Part shown: one piece after another, positions 16,402-27,326 of the stretch
Position numbering within the stretch: the first letter of the stretch is position 1
Layout of the letters: each line of letters opens with the position of its first letter
DNA from: Bacillus rhizoplanae
Lineage (GTDB): Bacteria; Bacillota; Bacilli; Bacillales; Bacillaceae_G
Length of the DNA: 58,529 nt
Assembly (NCBI RefSeq): GCF_917563915.1
Contig: NZ_CAKJTI010000022.1
Coordinates: 1 to 58,529, forward strand
Direction: 5' to 3'
Made by a program: the position numbers and the translations under genes
The notes under the pieces: model-generated
What the model saw: the letters and a program-made list of their open reading frames with translations, nothing else
Told to the model about the DNA's origin: nothing
Databases searched by the model: none

Positions 16402-19400
16402 ATGAAGAAAAACTTTCAACCTCAAGGATTATATCATCCGGACCTTGAACATGATGCGTGCGGTATTGGTTTATATGCTCATCTGAAAGGAAAAGCCTCC
16501 CATGATGTAGTTGAAAAAGGATTATATATGCTTTGCCAAATGGAGCATCGCGGCGGACAGGGAAGCGATCCGAAAACAGGAGATGGAGCAGGAATTATGC
16601 TTCAAATTCCGCACGCTTACTTACAAGAAATATGCGATATGCCTATTCCGGAGCAAGGGCGTTATGGTGTAGGGATGATATTCTTTCCGCAAGAAGAAAA
16701 AGAAAGAATGGATTATCAGAAGAAAATAGAAGACATCATTGAAGCGGAAGGGCAAATTGTGCTTGGATGGAGAGACGTACCGGTTAATCCGGGTGCGATT
16801 GGAGAAACGGCAAAAGCAAGTCAGCCTTATATTCAACAAGTAATTGTTGGTGCGAGTGTCGATATGAAAGACACAATCGCTTTTGAACGTAAACTTTATA
16901 TCATTCGTAAAAAAATGGAGAAGTTAGAGCAAGGCGAAGAAAACGGGTTATACGTTGCGAGTTTCTCGAGCCGGACAATCGTGTACAAAGGTTTGCTGAC
17001 TCCAGATCAAATTCGTGCATTCTACTTAGATTTGCAGGATGAAAGGTTTGCTTCTGCGTTTGCTTTAGTACATTCACGTTTTAGTACAAATACTTTTCCA
17101 AGCTGGGAACGTGCCCATCCTAATCGCTATTTAGTTCATAATGGAGAAATTAATACGCTGCGCGGAAATATCAATTGGATGAAAGCAAGGGAGAAGCAGT
17201 TTGTTTCGGAAGTGTTTGGAGAAGAATTGGAGAAGGTATTACCTGTTATTGATATGAATGGAAGTGATTCTTCTATTTTAGATAATAGTTTTGAATTTTT
17301 TGTATTGGCAGGTCGTACGCCTGCTCAAGTTGCGATGATGATGATTCCAGAGCCATGGGTTTATGAGGACGAGATGGATCAGGAAAAAAGAGCTTTTTAT
17401 GAATATCACAGCAGTTTGATGGAGCCGTGGGATGGACCGACAGCGATTTCCTTCACTGATGGTAAACAAATTGGTGCGATTTTAGACCGTAACGGTCTTC
17501 GTCCGATTCGGTATTATGTGACAAAAGATGATTATATTATTCTTTCCTCTGAAGTAGGGGTTATTGATGTGAAACCTGAACAAGTCGCTTACAAAGGTCG
17601 ACTAAGCCCAGGGAAAATGCTGCTAGTTGACATAGAAGAAGGCCGAATTGTTTCGGACGAGGAGATTAAACAACAGATAGCAAAAGAACAGCCGTACCGT
17701 CAATGGGTAGAAGAGAATTTGATAAGAGTTGATGAGTTGCCAGAAGCAATAGAGAATGAAGCGCCTGTTGAAGATGTATTAGCGCAGCAAATTGCGTTTG
17801 GTTATACGTATGAAGATGTGACGAAAAATATCGTTCCTACAGTGGAAGAAGGAAAAGACCCAATTATCTCGATGGGCACTGATACGCCGCTGGCTGTGCT
17901 ATCTAATCGTCCGCAACTGCTGTTCAATTACTTTAAGCAATCCTTTGCGCAAGTAACGAATCCGCCAATCGATGCGATTCGTGAGTATGCCGTAACTTCA
18001 ATGGTAACATTCCTAGGGGCAGAGGGAAATCTTTTGCACCCGGATGCGCAAGTGGTGAAAAGAATTCGTTTAGAAACTCCGATTTTATCTAAGATTAACT
18101 TTCGGAATATTACAAATAATTTTCATCCAGAATTTCAAGTAGCGACGCTTTCTCTGTTGTTTCAAAACAATTTGGAGAAAGCGCTGAACGAATTATTTCA
18201 AGCGGCGGATCAAGCAATTGAATCTGGTGCGAGGTTGTTAATCTTGTCTGATCGCGGATTAAACAAAGTATTTGCAGCGATTCCGACGTTATTAGCTGTA
18301 AGTGGACTACATCACTATCTCGTTGAAAAAGGAACGCGCACAAAAGTGAGCATCCTTTTAGAAACAGGTGAAGCAAGAGAAGTGCATCATTTCGCCATGT
18401 TGATCGGCTATGGGGCGGATGCTATTTATCCGTATTTAGTTTTTGAAACATCAAAGCAATTGATTCATGATGGATCTCTTTCCATGGATGAACAGCAGGC
18501 GGAAAAGAATTTCATTGCCGCTGCAACAGATGGTGTTATAAAGGTAATGTCTAAAATGGGAATTTCTACAGTACAAAGTTACCGGGGGGCACAAATCTTT
18601 GAAGCACTTGGAATTGGCCTATCGGTGATTGAGAACTATTTCAAAGGTACGCCTTCAAAAATTAATGGTATCGGCTTAGATGTCATTGAGCAAGAAGTGT
18701 TATTGCGCCACGAGAAAGCATTTGCGGAAGCAGTTTACGAAGATAAAACATTAGAAACAGGAAGTGATTTCCAATGGAGAAAGCATGGCGAACATCACGC
18801 CTTTAATCCAGGAACGATTCACACGCTGCAACAAGCTTGCCGAGCTGGAGACTATGAATTATTTAAAAAATATTCCGAGCAGGCAAATAAAGAGCAGATG
18901 GCATTTTTACGTAATCTCTTTACATTTAAGAATGAACAAAAGTCTATTTCAATAGAAGAAGTAGAATCCGTAGAATCTATCGTTCGCAGATTCAAGACAG
19001 GAGCGATGTCTTATGGCGCTCTTAGTCAGGAAGCGCATGAGGTGCTCGCGATTGCTATGAATCGTTTAGGCGCAAGAAGCAACAGCGGTGAAGGCGGAGA
19101 AGATCCGAAGCGTTACGTTCCTGACGCAAATGGAGATTTACGCCGCAGTGCAATTAAACAGGTTGCATCGGGACGTTTCGGTGTAACGAGTCAATATTTA
19201 GTGAATGCGGATGAAATTCAAATTAAGATGGCGCAAGGAGCAAAACCAGGAGAAGGCGGACAGCTACCGGGTAAAAAAGTTTATCCGTGGGTTGCAGAAG
19301 TAAGGGGAGCTACGCCAGGTGTCGGTTTAATTTCTCCGCCGCCGCATCATGATATTTATTCCATTGAGGATTTGGCACAACTTATTCACGATGTGAAAAA

Positions 19401-20967
19401 TGCCAATCCATACGCGCGTATTAGCGTAAAACTCGTGTCAAAAGCCGGGGTTGGGACAATCGCTGCAGGTGTAGCGAAAGCCGTTACAGATGTAATTGTA
19501 ATTAGTGGTTATGACGGAGGAACAGGCGCGTCTCCTCGGACAAGCGTGAAACATGCCGGAATGCCTTGGGAACTTGGATTAGCGGAAGCTCATCAAACGT
19601 TGTTAATCAATCAATTGAGAGATCGTGTCGTGTTAGAAACGGACGGGAAGTTGATGACAGGACATGATGTCATTATGGCCGCACTTCTTGGAGCAGAAGA
19701 GTTTGGATTTGCTACAGCTCCTCTAGTTGTATTAGGGTGTGTAATGATGCGTGCTTGTCATAAGGATACATGCCCAGTCGGAGTGGCGACTCAAAATCCA
19801 GAGCTGCGCAAGAAGTTTATGGGCAGCCCGGATGATATCGTTAATTTCATGCTATTTGTCGCGCAAGAAGTACGTGAGGTTATGGCACAGCTTGGCTTTA
19901 GAACAATAGAGGAAATGGTAGGAAGAACAGATATACTAACTGCTAGCAAACGGGCAGCTTCACACTGGAAAGCGAAGCATTTAGACTTATCGGCAATGTT
20001 GTATCAGCCGCCTAACGGAGCAGTGCGGACATTTAAACGCCCGCAACAGCATAAGCTGGAGCAGTCTTTAGATGTCCGTGAAATTCTTCCGCTATGCGAA
20101 ACAGCAATTCGCGAGAAAAAACCGGTGGAGATTGTATTGCCGATCCACAATGTTAATCGTGTAGTTGGAACAATTCTTGGCAGTGAAGTAACGAAGCAAT
20201 GCGGGGAAGCGGGATTGCCTGAAGATACAATCCAGTTACATTTCAACGGTTCAGCGGGGCAAAGCTTTGGTGCATTTGTACCGAGAGGAATTTCGCTTCA
20301 GTTAGAAGGCGATGCAAATGATTTTGTTGGTAAAGGATTATCTGGCGGGAAAATTATTGTTCGTCCGCATTCGAAAGCAAGCTTTTCTCCAGAAGAGAAT
20401 GTCATTCTTGGAAACGTGGCGCTTTACGGAGCAACTTCTGGAGAAGCGTATATTTACGGCCAAGCTGGAGAACGCTTTGCGGTAAGAAATAGCGGTGTTC
20501 AGGCGGTTGTTGAAGGAATAGGCGATCATGGCTGTGAATATATGACAGGTGGTCGCGTTGTTATTTTAGGTTCTGTCGGCAAAAACTTTGCAGCAGGGAT
20601 GTCCGGCGGTATTGCCTATGTGCTGGTAGAAGATAAAGAGGCATTTGCTGCAAAGTGTAACCTTGAGATGGTGCTCTTAGAAGAATTGAAAGATGAAAAA
20701 GAGATGAAAGAGGTTGCTTATTTGATTTCAAACCACTTCCATTACACAGGAAGCTTGAGGGCGGCTCATATACTAGCAAACTGGGATGAATATGCACCTT
20801 GTTTTGTAAAAGTGATTCCAAGTGACTACAAACGAGTGGTAGAAACAATGAAAGGCTTAATGGAAACAGGGATGAGTGAGGAAGAAGCTACTCAGGCGGC
20901 GTTTGAAGCCAATACGAGTCAGACAAAGGTTTCTATAAAAGAAAATAAAAAAACGGTTATAGTGTAG
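16402..20967 (+). CDS. gltA: glutamate synthase large subunit
   Basis: Makes two glutamates from glutamine and 2-oxoglutarate with the small subunit. The 1521-residue chain has a 19-residue propeptide before the catalytic Cys20 (HDACGIGL), the glutaminase domain, a central domain, an FMN/2-oxoglutarate barrel ([19 protein letters not shown] near residue 1035) and the 3Fe-4S ligands C-x5-C-x4-C in [12 protein letters not shown]. The C-terminal GXGXG beta-helix has GLSGGKIIV and [19 protein letters not shown] precedes the ATG; gltB follows 11 bases later. Called gltB in enteric naming. Confidence 0.97.
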   Translation: MKKNFQPQGLYHPDLEHDACGIGLYAHLKGKASHDVVEKGLYMLCQMEHRGGQGSDPKTGDGAGIMLQIPHAYLQEICDMPIPEQGRYGVGMIFFPQEEKERMDYQKKIEDIIEAEGQIVLGWRDVPVNPGAIGETAKASQPYIQQVIVGASVDMKDTIAFERKLYIIRKKMEKLEQGEENGLYVASFSSRTIVYKGLLTPDQIRAFYLDLQDERFASAFALVHSRFSTNTFPSWERAHPNRYLVHNGEINTLRGNINWMKAREKQFVSEVFGEELEKVLPVIDMNGSDSSILDNSFEFFVLAGRTPAQVAMMMIPEPWVYEDEMDQEKRAFYEYHSSLMEPWDGPTAISFTDGKQIGAILDRNGLRPIRYYVTKDDYIILSSEVGVIDVKPEQVAYKGRLSPGKMLLVDIEEGRIVSDEEIKQQIAKEQPYRQWVEENLIRVDELPEAIENEAPVEDVLAQQIAFGYTYEDVTKNIVPTVEEGKDPIISMGTDTPLAVLSNRPQLLFNYFKQSFAQVTNPPIDAIREYAVTSMVTFLGAEGNLLHPDAQVVKRIRLETPILSKINFRNITNNFHPEFQVATLSLLFQNNLEKALNELFQAADQAIESGARLLILSDRGLNKVFAAIPTLLAVSGLHHYLVEKGTRTKVSILLETGEAREVHHFAMLIGYGADAIYPYLVFETSKQLIHDGSLSMDEQQAEKNFIAAATDGVIKVMSKMGISTVQSYRGAQIFEALGIGLSVIENYFKGTPSKINGIGLDVIEQEVLLRHEKAFAEAVYEDKTLETGSDFQWRKHGEHHAFNPGTIHTLQQACRAGDYELFKKYSEQANKEQMAFLRNLFTFKNEQKSISIEEVESVESIVRRFKTGAMSYGALSQEAHEVLAIAMNRLGARSNSGEGGEDPKRYVPDANGDLRRSAIKQVASGRFGVTSQYLVNADEIQIKMAQGAKPGEGGQLPGKKVYPWVAEVRGATPGVGLISPPPHHDIYSIEDLAQLIHDVKNANPYARISVKLVSKAGVGTIAAGVAKAVTDVIVISGYDGGTGASPRTSVKHAGMPWELGLAEAHQTLLINQLRDRVVLETDGKLMTGHDVIMAALLGAEEFGFATAPLVVLGCVMMRACHKDTCPVGVATQNPELRKKFMGSPDDIVNFMLFVAQEVREVMAQLGFRTIEEMVGRTDILTASKRAASHWKAKHLDLSAMLYQPPNGAVRTFKRPQQHKLEQSLDVREILPLCETAIREKKPVEIVLPIHNVNRVVGTILGSEVTKQCGEAGLPEDTIQLHFNGSAGQSFGAFVPRGISLQLEGDANDFVGKGLSGGKIIVRPHSKASFSPEENVILGNVALYGATSGEAYIYGQAGERFAVRNSGVQAVVEGIGDHGCEYMTGGRVVILGSVGKNFAAGMSGGIAYVLVEDKEAFAAKCNLEMVLLEELKDEKEMKEVAYLISNHFHYTGSLRAAHILANWDEYAPCFVKVIPSDYKRVVETMKGLMETGMSEEEATQAAFEANTSQTKVSIKENKKTVIV

Positions 20968-20978
20968 GGGGAGAGATC

Positions 20979-22454
20979 ATGGGAAAAGCTACAGGATTTA
21001 TAGACTACGTACGAGAAAAAGCGCAAGAACGTGATCCTCTTGCACGAATTCAAGACTGGAAGGAATTTTCTGTTCGATTATCAGATGAACCGTTGCGCAC
21101 GCAAGGATCCCGCTGTATGGATTGCGGGACTCCTTTCTGCCAAATGGGAACAGAAATGAGAGGATTAACATCGGGCTGTCCGGTACACAATCTGATTCCA
21201 GAATGGAATGATCTTGTATACCGGGACAGATGGAAGGAAGCATTAGGACGATTATTGAAGACAAATAACTTTCCTGAATTTACTGGACGTGTTTGTCCAG
21301 CACCATGTGAAGGATCATGTACAGTTGCGATTAATGATCCGGCAGTTTCCATAAAAAATATCGAGCGAGCTATTATTGATAAAGGCTTTGAAGAAGGGTG
21401 GGTGACACCGCGTCTTCCGAAAGCACGTACTGGAAAAAAGGTGGCTATCGTCGGATCGGGTCCGAGCGGTCTTGCTGCTGCAGATCAGCTCAATCAAGCA
21501 GGGCATTCTGTCACTGTATATGAACGAGCTGATCGAATCGGCGGTATGCTTGTGTATGGGATTCCGAGTATGAAATTAGAAAAAGAAGTAGTGGAGCGCC
21601 GTGTGAAGCTGCTAGAACAAGAAGGCATCTGCTTTATTACGAATACCGAAATTGGAAAAGACATTACAGCGGCGGAATTGAGAGAAGGATTTGATGCTGT
21701 TGTACTTTGTACAGGCGCTCAAAAGCAACGAGATTTAGTTATTGAAGGTCGTGAATTGCAAGGTGTCCATTTTGCGATGGAATATTTAACGAAGTCTATA
21801 AAAAGTTTGCTAGATCCCGATTTTACTAATGTCATTGATGCTAAGGACAAGGATGTTATTGTAGTTGGCGGTGGAGATACAGGAGCTGACTGCGTTGCGA
21901 CAGCATTAAGACAAAATTGCCGAAGTGTTGTACAATTCGGGAAGCATCCGCAATTGCCAGAAGAGCGTGCATATGACAATCCGTGGCCTGAGTTTCCGTT
22001 AACATATACAGTGGAGTATGCGTACGAGGAAGCGGAGGCGAAGTTTGGTGAAGATCCGCGTGTATATTGTATTCAAACGAAGAAATTCGTAGGAGATGAA
22101 CAAGGATGTTTAAAAGAAATTCATACGATTCAAATGGAAAAGTGTAAGGATGAAAACGGCAAGATTATTTTCCGAGAAATTCCGGGAACTGAAAAAGCAT
22201 GGCCAACGCAGCTTGTATTTATTGCGATTGGTTTTGAAGGTACAGAACAGACAGTTGTTAATCAATTCGCTCTTGAGACAGACGGACGAAAGATTAAAGC
22301 GGAGTATGGAAAATATACAACTTCTGTTCAAGGGATATTTGCAGCGGGTGATGCAAGAAGGGGACAAAGTCTCATCGTTTGGGCGATTAATGAAGGACGC
22401 GAGGTTGCTCGTGAAGTGGATTGTTATTTGATGGGGGCATCTATTTTACCATAA
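20979..22454 (+). CDS. gltB: glutamate synthase small subunit
   Basis: Supplies electrons from NADPH to the large subunit. It has 491 residues. N-terminal Cys clusters for 4Fe-4S centres are CMDCGTPFC, GCPVHN and VCPAPCEGSC. The FAD site is VAIVGSGPSGLAAAD near residue 150 and the NADPH site VIVVGGGDTGADCVATALR near 293. The C-terminal AAGDARRGQSLIVWAI is typical of this flavoprotein family. GGGGGAG upstream and the 11-base gap indicate one gltAB operon. Called gltD in enteric naming. Confidence 0.96.
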   Translation: MGKATGFIDYVREKAQERDPLARIQDWKEFSVRLSDEPLRTQGSRCMDCGTPFCQMGTEMRGLTSGCPVHNLIPEWNDLVYRDRWKEALGRLLKTNNFPEFTGRVCPAPCEGSCTVAINDPAVSIKNIERAIIDKGFEEGWVTPRLPKARTGKKVAIVGSGPSGLAAADQLNQAGHSVTVYERADRIGGMLVYGIPSMKLEKEVVERRVKLLEQEGICFITNTEIGKDITAAELREGFDAVVLCTGAQKQRDLVIEGRELQGVHFAMEYLTKSIKSLLDPDFTNVIDAKDKDVIVVGGGDTGADCVATALRQNCRSVVQFGKHPQLPEERAYDNPWPEFPLTYTVEYAYEEAEAKFGEDPRVYCIQTKKFVGDEQGCLKEIHTIQMEKCKDENGKIIFREIPGTEKAWPTQLVFIAIGFEGTEQTVVNQFALETDGRKIKAEYGKYTTSVQGIFAAGDARRGQSLIVWAINEGREVAREVDCYLMGASILP

Positions 22455-22486
22455 AAGGAGTTTATATAGTTTGTAGTAATTAAGTT

Positions 22487-22531
22487 AAAAAGTACCAAAA
22501 TATTTCTACTCAGAAATGTTCTGGTACTTTT
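22487..22531 (+). terminator. terminator of gltAB
   Basis: AAAAGTACCA and TGGTACTTTT close a long imperfect stem with TTTCT/AGAAA inside, followed by TGTTTTT. Confidence 0.85.
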
Positions 22532-22618
22532 GTTTTTATGTGCAACCGAATCTCATATGTTACGCTATAACAAATATTTTAGGAAGATTACATATTGTCT
22601 TAGAAGGGGTAGATCACA

Positions 22619-23257
22619 ATGACAAAGAAAGTGTTTTGGGACAATCCTTATCTGACTGAGCTACAGACTCGAATTACGAGTGTAGATAGGGCTGATATGA
22701 TTGTTGAACAAACTATATTCTATGCCTTTTCGGGAGGACAAGAAAGCGATACAGGCACAATTGGAGCATCCCCTGTTTTACAAGCAAGAAAGCAAGAGAA
22801 GGATATCATTTACACATTAGAAGAGGGACATACGCTGTGTGTAAACGATATTGTCACAATGAAAGTAGATTGGGATAGAAGGTACAGATTGATGCGACTA
22901 CATTTTGCGGCAGAAATCATTTTAGAACTCGTATATAAACGTATTGGAAACGTATATAAGATTGGTGCACATATTGCACAGGATAAATCTCGCATCGACT
23001 TTGAAATGGATGAAAATATATCTACATACTTTCCACTTTTACAACAAGAGGCAAATATGCTGGTGCAAGAAAACTATGACATCATTAGTAGCTTCAGTGA
23101 TGAAGAAAACGAGCGTCTGACATGCGAAATCAGAGAATTCTCTAAAGTTGCCTGCGATGGAACTCATTTAAAGAAAACGGGAGAAATCGGGGAGATCACC
23201 CTAAAAAGAAAAAATATAGGAAAAGGAAAAGAACGAATTGAAATTTATGTTGCCTAG
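22619..23257 (+). CDS. AlaX-like alanyl-tRNA editing protein
   Basis: Free-standing homolog of the AlaRS editing domain, expected to remove Ser or Gly from mischarged tRNA-Ala. The 212-residue protein has the N-terminal FYAFSGGQESDTGTI motif (the FYPxGGGQxxDxG equivalent) and the C-x3-H zinc pair in CDGTHLKKTGEIG. The usual HxxxH is HFAAE here, so one zinc ligand position holds Glu. AGAAGGGGTAGATCAC precedes ATG. A terminator follows at 23332-23370, making it monocistronic. Confidence 0.85.
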   Translation: MTKKVFWDNPYLTELQTRITSVDRADMIVEQTIFYAFSGGQESDTGTIGASPVLQARKQEKDIIYTLEEGHTLCVNDIVTMKVDWDRRYRLMRLHFAAEIILELVYKRIGNVYKIGAHIAQDKSRIDFEMDENISTYFPLLQQEANMLVQENYDIISSFSDEENERLTCEIREFSKVACDGTHLKKTGEIGEITLKRKNIGKGKERIEIYVA

Positions 23258-23331
23258 TCTTGTGTAAATAGGACTGTACAGTATATATTTCTATATTGGC
23301 ATGTTATATAAAACTAACATGAACATGATAT

Positions 23332-23370
23332 ACAAAAAAGACACTGATACATATCCAGTGTCTTTTTTGT
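23332..23370 (+). terminator. terminator after the AlaX-like gene
   Basis: ACAAAAAAGACACTG and CAGTGTCTTTTTTGT form a perfect 15-bp stem. Confidence 0.92.
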
Positions 23371-23599
23371 TCGTGAAAGAAATTACATTATTTGGGAAAC
23401 TCATAAAAAATTTTCTGAAAAATTTTTTGACCCCCTTAAAAAGAAGGTTCCTTGCGAAATAAGTATAGATGGAATCCATATAGGAGTGAGAACAATTAGA
23501 ATTCCTGCGAATGGTTTCATATTATCTTTTTAGGTCTTATTTTTGCCATTTATAAACATTTATAGACAACGCAGATGGGTATGTAATACTATCCTTAAT

Positions 23600-23695
23600 T
23601 TTATTCCGCTATTTTGGGGCAGTAAGGTCTCCTCCTCAAGATTCAGAGAGAAGCGAGGGAGAGAGGTGAAACCACTGTTGGAAGTTTCACTTTAT
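23600..23695. repeat. bcr1-type repeat, heavily shortened copy
   Basis: It is bounded by TTTAT at 23600-23604 and 23691-23695. It keeps GGGGCAGTAAGG, CCTCCTCAAGATTCAGAGAG and the right end GGAAGTTTCACTTTAT but lacks the middle. At 96 bases it is the shortest of the four copies here. Confidence 0.7.
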
Positions 23696-23857
23696 CGATA
23701 TGGACGTTTAATTCGCGTGTGAAGTCTATGAAAAACAAAATTGAGCGACAACTACGGCGTATGTAGTATATAAATTTTACGCATATACGGGTCTGTATAA
23801 ATAGAAATTCATTTCTACTTAAAATATTGGAAACCGTATTAGAAAGGGAGATTCAAC

Positions 23858-24082
23858 TTGAAGGAATTTACTGTTTGCTATACTTTGGAGAATGATATTA
23901 AAAGAGAAAAAATAATAAAAGGATTAGATGTTAAAAAGGAAGAGGTTATACAAGAAGTTTTAGAAAAGATAGAACACGACAAGTTTTTTGTTGCGAAAAG
24001 TGACGAAGGAGCTTATATAATAAATTCTTATTTAGTACGTTATGTACGCGTTATAGATGAGAAAGTGTTAGGCCAAATATAA
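23858..24082 (+). CDS. 74-residue hypothetical protein
   Basis: It starts at TTG (23858) with AGAAAGGGAG 8 bases upstream. It is small, soluble and lysine/glutamate-rich (KKEEVIQEVLEKIEH), with a predicted beta-alpha-beta layout and the ending VRYVRVIDEKVLGQI. I do not recognise the family. The AT content and ribosome binding site look native. It lies 94 bases upstream of the penicillin-binding protein gene in the same direction. Confidence 0.6.
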   Translation: MKEFTVCYTLENDIKREKIIKGLDVKKEEVIQEVLEKIEHDKFFVAKSDEGAYIINSYLVRYVRVIDEKVLGQI

Positions 24083-24176
24083 TACTCATAATTTAGTAGA
24101 TAGTAAGCTAACAAAAGGGCCTACTTAATATGGTCTGCAACTTTCATAAGTAAACGAAGCGTAGGAGAGAAGAATA

Positions 24177-26381
24177 ATGTCAGAAACGTATGGTTCTCGT
24201 GAGGAACGAAAACAAATAAAGAAAAAACAACAAGGAAGTGGAAAGTCCTCCCCAAAAGGATCATTTTTGAAAAAGATCTTACTTGTCTGCTTGCTGATTG
24301 GCATCAGTTTAGTAGGAGCAGGAGTCGTTATTTTCTTTTATATGATTAAGGACGCTCCTAAAATAGAGGCCTCAAAATTGGAGGACCCACTATCGACGAA
24401 GTTTTATGATAAAGACGGAAAATTTATCTATGAATATGGAAAGGAAAAACGAACAAAAATCACGTATGATCAAGTTCCAAAAGTGTTGGAACAAGCATTT
24501 ATTGCTACAGAAGATTCTCATTTTTATGAACACCATGGTATAGACATAAAACGAACGGGTAAAGCAATTTTCGAAAACTTGACTGGGGACTTCGGATCTC
24601 AGGGCGGAAGTACCATTACACAGCAAGTTATTAAAAACTCATTTTTGTCTCCTGAAAAAACGTTAAAACGAAAAATGCAGGAATGGTACTTGGCGTATAA
24701 GTTGGAGCAAAAATATTCCAAACATGATATTTTAACAATGTACTTGAACAAAATTAATCTTGGAAACCGCTCTTACGGCGTTGCTGCCGCAGCCAAAAAT
24801 TACTACGGTATTGAAGCGAATGATTTGGAAAAATTGACTCTTCCGCAGGCTGCTATGTTGGCAGGGCTACCACAAAGTCCGAATAACTACGATCCGTCTA
24901 AACCGGAAAACGAAGAAGCAGCGACGAAGCGCCGTAACCTTGTCTTAAGCTCTATGCATAGACAAGGTTATATCACAGAGCAACAAATGCAGGATGCAAT
25001 GAAGGTTCCGGTAACGAAAGGTATTGTTCCGAAAACCAATCAAGAAGGTATGTCGTATGAAGCGTTTTTGGATGCTGCAACAAAAGAAGTTGAAGACAAG
25101 TTGAAAGACGTCAATATCGGTACGGATGGTCTTCAAATTTATATGACACTTGACCCGAAAGCACAGCAGTATGCCGATAAAATCATGAATACGCAAGATA
25201 TTGTGAGTTATCCGAACGACCGTTTCCAGGCAGCTTTTACGTTTATGGATTCGAAAACGGGTGAAGTGCGTGCCATTGGAAGTGGCCGCAATGAATATAA
25301 AGCAACATTTCGAGGGAATAATTTCGCTATTGATATAAACCGTCAACCAGGTTCAACGTTTAAACCAATCTTTGATTATGGTCCGGCGATTGAAAATTTA
25401 AAATGGTCAACGTACCACCAACTTGTGGACGAACAGTATCATTACTCAAATGGAAAACCCATTCGAAACGCTTATACGGATTATAAAGGTTCTATGTCTA
25501 TGCGAAACGCTTTAGTAGAGTCACGGAATATTCCAGCTTTGAAGACATTACAGAAAGTTGGTTTGAATAAAGCAAAAGAGTTTGCACAATCACTTGGAAT
25601 TACGTTTTCTGGTAATCAGGTTTATGAGTCTTACGCAATTGGAAGTAACCTTGTGTCTCCTCTTGAAATGGCAGGAGCATATGGTGCATTTGCAAACGAT
25701 GGTGTGTATACAAAACCGCATTTCGTTACAAAAGTTGTTTTCTCAGACGGTAAAGAAATAAGTTTTAAGCCGAAAGGCAAACGCGTTATGCATGACTATA
25801 CGGCTTATATGATTACCGATATGCTTCGTGGTGTAGTGACTGCCTCTAACGGAACAGGTACAGCAGCTAATGTACCAGGTCTTGATATTGCAGGAAAAAC
25901 GGGAACAACAAACTTTGACGATAAGACACTCAGTCAGTTCGGCTATCCATCTAAAGCGACAAATGATAGTTGGTTTGCCGGTTATACACCACAATACACG
26001 ATGGCTGTTTGGACTGGCTATGCGAAGAATGGCCCAGGGAATTATATGCTTGGAGATACAACAAAAATCTCACACCTTATTTTTAAAGCAATGATTCAAG
26101 CATTCGGAACAGACACATCCAGATTTCAGCAGCCGAGTAGCGTATATCAAATGAATAATGAGCTGTACATTAATGGAGTTAGTCCTGACGCTGTTCCAAC
26201 AGCAGCGGCGCCATCTGTGGCGCCATCCGCAGTTGTTTCACCGGAAGCTCAAAATCCGGAACAGGATGATAATGAAGGAAATGATAATGAAAACTCAGGT
26301 CATGGTGGAGATGAAGATAAAAAAGACAAAGATAAAAAAAATAAAGATAAAAAAGATAAACATAAACATAAGCATGACTAA
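24177..26381 (+). CDS. class A penicillin-binding protein (transglycosylase/transpeptidase)
   Basis: Builds and cross-links peptidoglycan outside the membrane. The 734 residues begin with a basic cytoplasmic tail, then one membrane anchor (about 35-58). The GT51 domain has ATEDSHFYEHHGI, GGSTITQQVIKN, KHDILTMYLNKI and AGLPQSPNNYDP. The transpeptidase domain has the SxxK Ser in QPGSTFKP, SRN, and the KTG motif in AGKTGTTNFD. The last ~45 residues are a charged Asp/Glu/Lys/His tail, ending with KHKHKHD. AGGAGAGAAG precedes the start. It is PBP1A/PbpF-like; the exact ortholog is undecided. Confidence 0.95.
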   Translation: MSETYGSREERKQIKKKQQGSGKSSPKGSFLKKILLVCLLIGISLVGAGVVIFFYMIKDAPKIEASKLEDPLSTKFYDKDGKFIYEYGKEKRTKITYDQVPKVLEQAFIATEDSHFYEHHGIDIKRTGKAIFENLTGDFGSQGGSTITQQVIKNSFLSPEKTLKRKMQEWYLAYKLEQKYSKHDILTMYLNKINLGNRSYGVAAAAKNYYGIEANDLEKLTLPQAAMLAGLPQSPNNYDPSKPENEEAATKRRNLVLSSMHRQGYITEQQMQDAMKVPVTKGIVPKTNQEGMSYEAFLDAATKEVEDKLKDVNIGTDGLQIYMTLDPKAQQYADKIMNTQDIVSYPNDRFQAAFTFMDSKTGEVRAIGSGRNEYKATFRGNNFAIDINRQPGSTFKPIFDYGPAIENLKWSTYHQLVDEQYHYSNGKPIRNAYTDYKGSMSMRNALVESRNIPALKTLQKVGLNKAKEFAQSLGITFSGNQVYESYAIGSNLVSPLEMAGAYGAFANDGVYTKPHFVTKVVFSDGKEISFKPKGKRVMHDYTAYMITDMLRGVVTASNGTGTAANVPGLDIAGKTGTTNFDDKTLSQFGYPSKATNDSWFAGYTPQYTMAVWTGYAKNGPGNYMLGDTTKISHLIFKAMIQAFGTDTSRFQQPSSVYQMNNELYINGVSPDAVPTAAAPSVAPSAVVSPEAQNPEQDDNEGNDNENSGHGGDEDKKDKDKKNKDKKDKHKHKHD

Positions 26382-26478
26382 GGTAAGTACAGAAAAGGGA
26401 TAACTTAATCATGAAGTGTATTATAGATTTCTAAACTTGTAATAATGAATACTACATTAAATAGGGAAATAGCTTACA

Positions 26479-26511
26479 TATAGTATATCGTTTTTAAAAA
26501 GATATACTATA
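26479..26511. repeat. 33-bp near-perfect dyad
   Basis: TATAGTATATC and GATATACTATA flank the self-complementary TTTTTAAAAA. Only one base breaks the symmetry. It could be an operator or hairpin; there is no adjoining gene start on the plus strand. Confidence 0.5.
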
Positions 26512-26537
26512 ATTGTGCACATCAACGTCAATAAAAC

Positions 26538-26577
26538 TATCAAAAAAGGAATCAATGTTATGATTCCTTTTTTGATA
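26538..26577. terminator. bidirectional terminator, 17-bp stem
   Basis: TATCAAAAAAGGAATCA and TGATTCCTTTTTTGATA pair perfectly around a 6-base loop. It lies between the penicillin-binding protein gene and the convergent SCO gene. Confidence 0.9.
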
Positions 26578-26629
26578 TGCTATATATAATATTCTGTTTC
26601 TTCAGTTATTTTTTATCATATCTGGCGAG

Positions 26630-26672
26630 AAGACCCCCACCTTAAGCGCGAAGCGGTAGGCGGGGGTAGTTC
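26630..26672. mobile_element. possible IS200/IS605-type end hairpin
   Basis: AGACCCCCACC and GGCGGGGGT arms around TTAAGCGCGAAGCGGTA, followed by AGTTCAA, resemble the right-end hairpins left next to IS605-type tnpB genes. No tnpA or tnpB remains nearby, so it is at most a relic. It differs from the bcr1 copies. Confidence 0.35.
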
Positions 26673-26680
26673 AATATGGA

Positions 26681-27265
26681 TTAACGAATCGTTTTAATAT
26701 CTTGAATAATCTCTTCATACGGCGTATCGGTAAGGGCTGAGTAGCTCTTTACGACAGTTCCGTTCTTATCTACAAGATAGAGTTTTGTTCCGTGAATGAC
26801 TTGTGTTGTACTTGCTGGTTTATCTACAAATGCTTGAAAGCTATTCTTGGCAAAAGCAGTGATTTCTTCTTGTGTGTAGTTTGTAAGAAAGTGCCAATTA
26901 GACATATCGGTATCATAGCGTTCCATAAACTCTTTCATTTTTTCTGGCTTGTCCACAGTAGGGTCTACACTGAATGAAACAAATTCTACATCTTTGATTC
27001 CTTCTTCTTTCAACATGTTTTTAAGTTTTGTCATATTGGCTGTCATAGGCGGGCAAACCGTTTCACAACTTGTGAAAATAAAGTCGGCTATCCATACTTC
27101 TCCTTTTAAGTCAGAAAGACCAAAAGGTTTTCCGTTTTGATCGGTATACGAAAACTTCTCTACTTTCCAATTCAATGAGTTTTCTAATTTTTTGTCTCCA
27201 CATGCACTTAAAAATACGATTATGCTGACAATCATCAGTAATGTGATGTTACGAACTTTTTTCAT
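26681..27265 (-). CDS. SCO1/SenC-family lipoprotein
   Basis: Membrane-anchored thioredoxin-fold protein needed for assembling the copper centre of cytochrome c oxidase, or thiol-redox work. The ATG at 27265 with GGAAGGGGAT upstream is preferred over 27289. Signal and lipobox are visible (IIVFLSACGDKK, Cys near residue 23). The copper site ligands are C-x3-CP in FTSCETVCPPM and the His of VIHGTKLYLVD. At 194 residues it matches the B. subtilis homolog YpmQ/BsSco. It lies downstream of the metal ATPase, possibly co-transcribed (61-base gap). Confidence 0.9.
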   Translation of the reverse strand: MKKVRNITLLMIVSIIVFLSACGDKKLENSLNWKVEKFSYTDQNGKPFGLSDLKGEVWIADFIFTSCETVCPPMTANMTKLKNMLKEEGIKDVEFVSFSVDPTVDKPEKMKEFMERYDTDMSNWHFLTNYTQEEITAFAKNSFQAFVDKPASTTQVIHGTKLYLVDKNGTVVKSYSALTDTPYEEIIQDIKTIR

Positions 27266-27326
27266 ATGTATCCCCTTCCATTTCTTCATTATGTATAAAG
27301 AGGCTATGTGATAGCCTCTTAACAGA

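Noticed and set aside
26630-26672. Counting this hairpin as a fifth bcr1 copy
   Set aside because: It has similar GGGGG/CCCCC arms but lacks the TTTAT flanks and the other bcr1 blocks.
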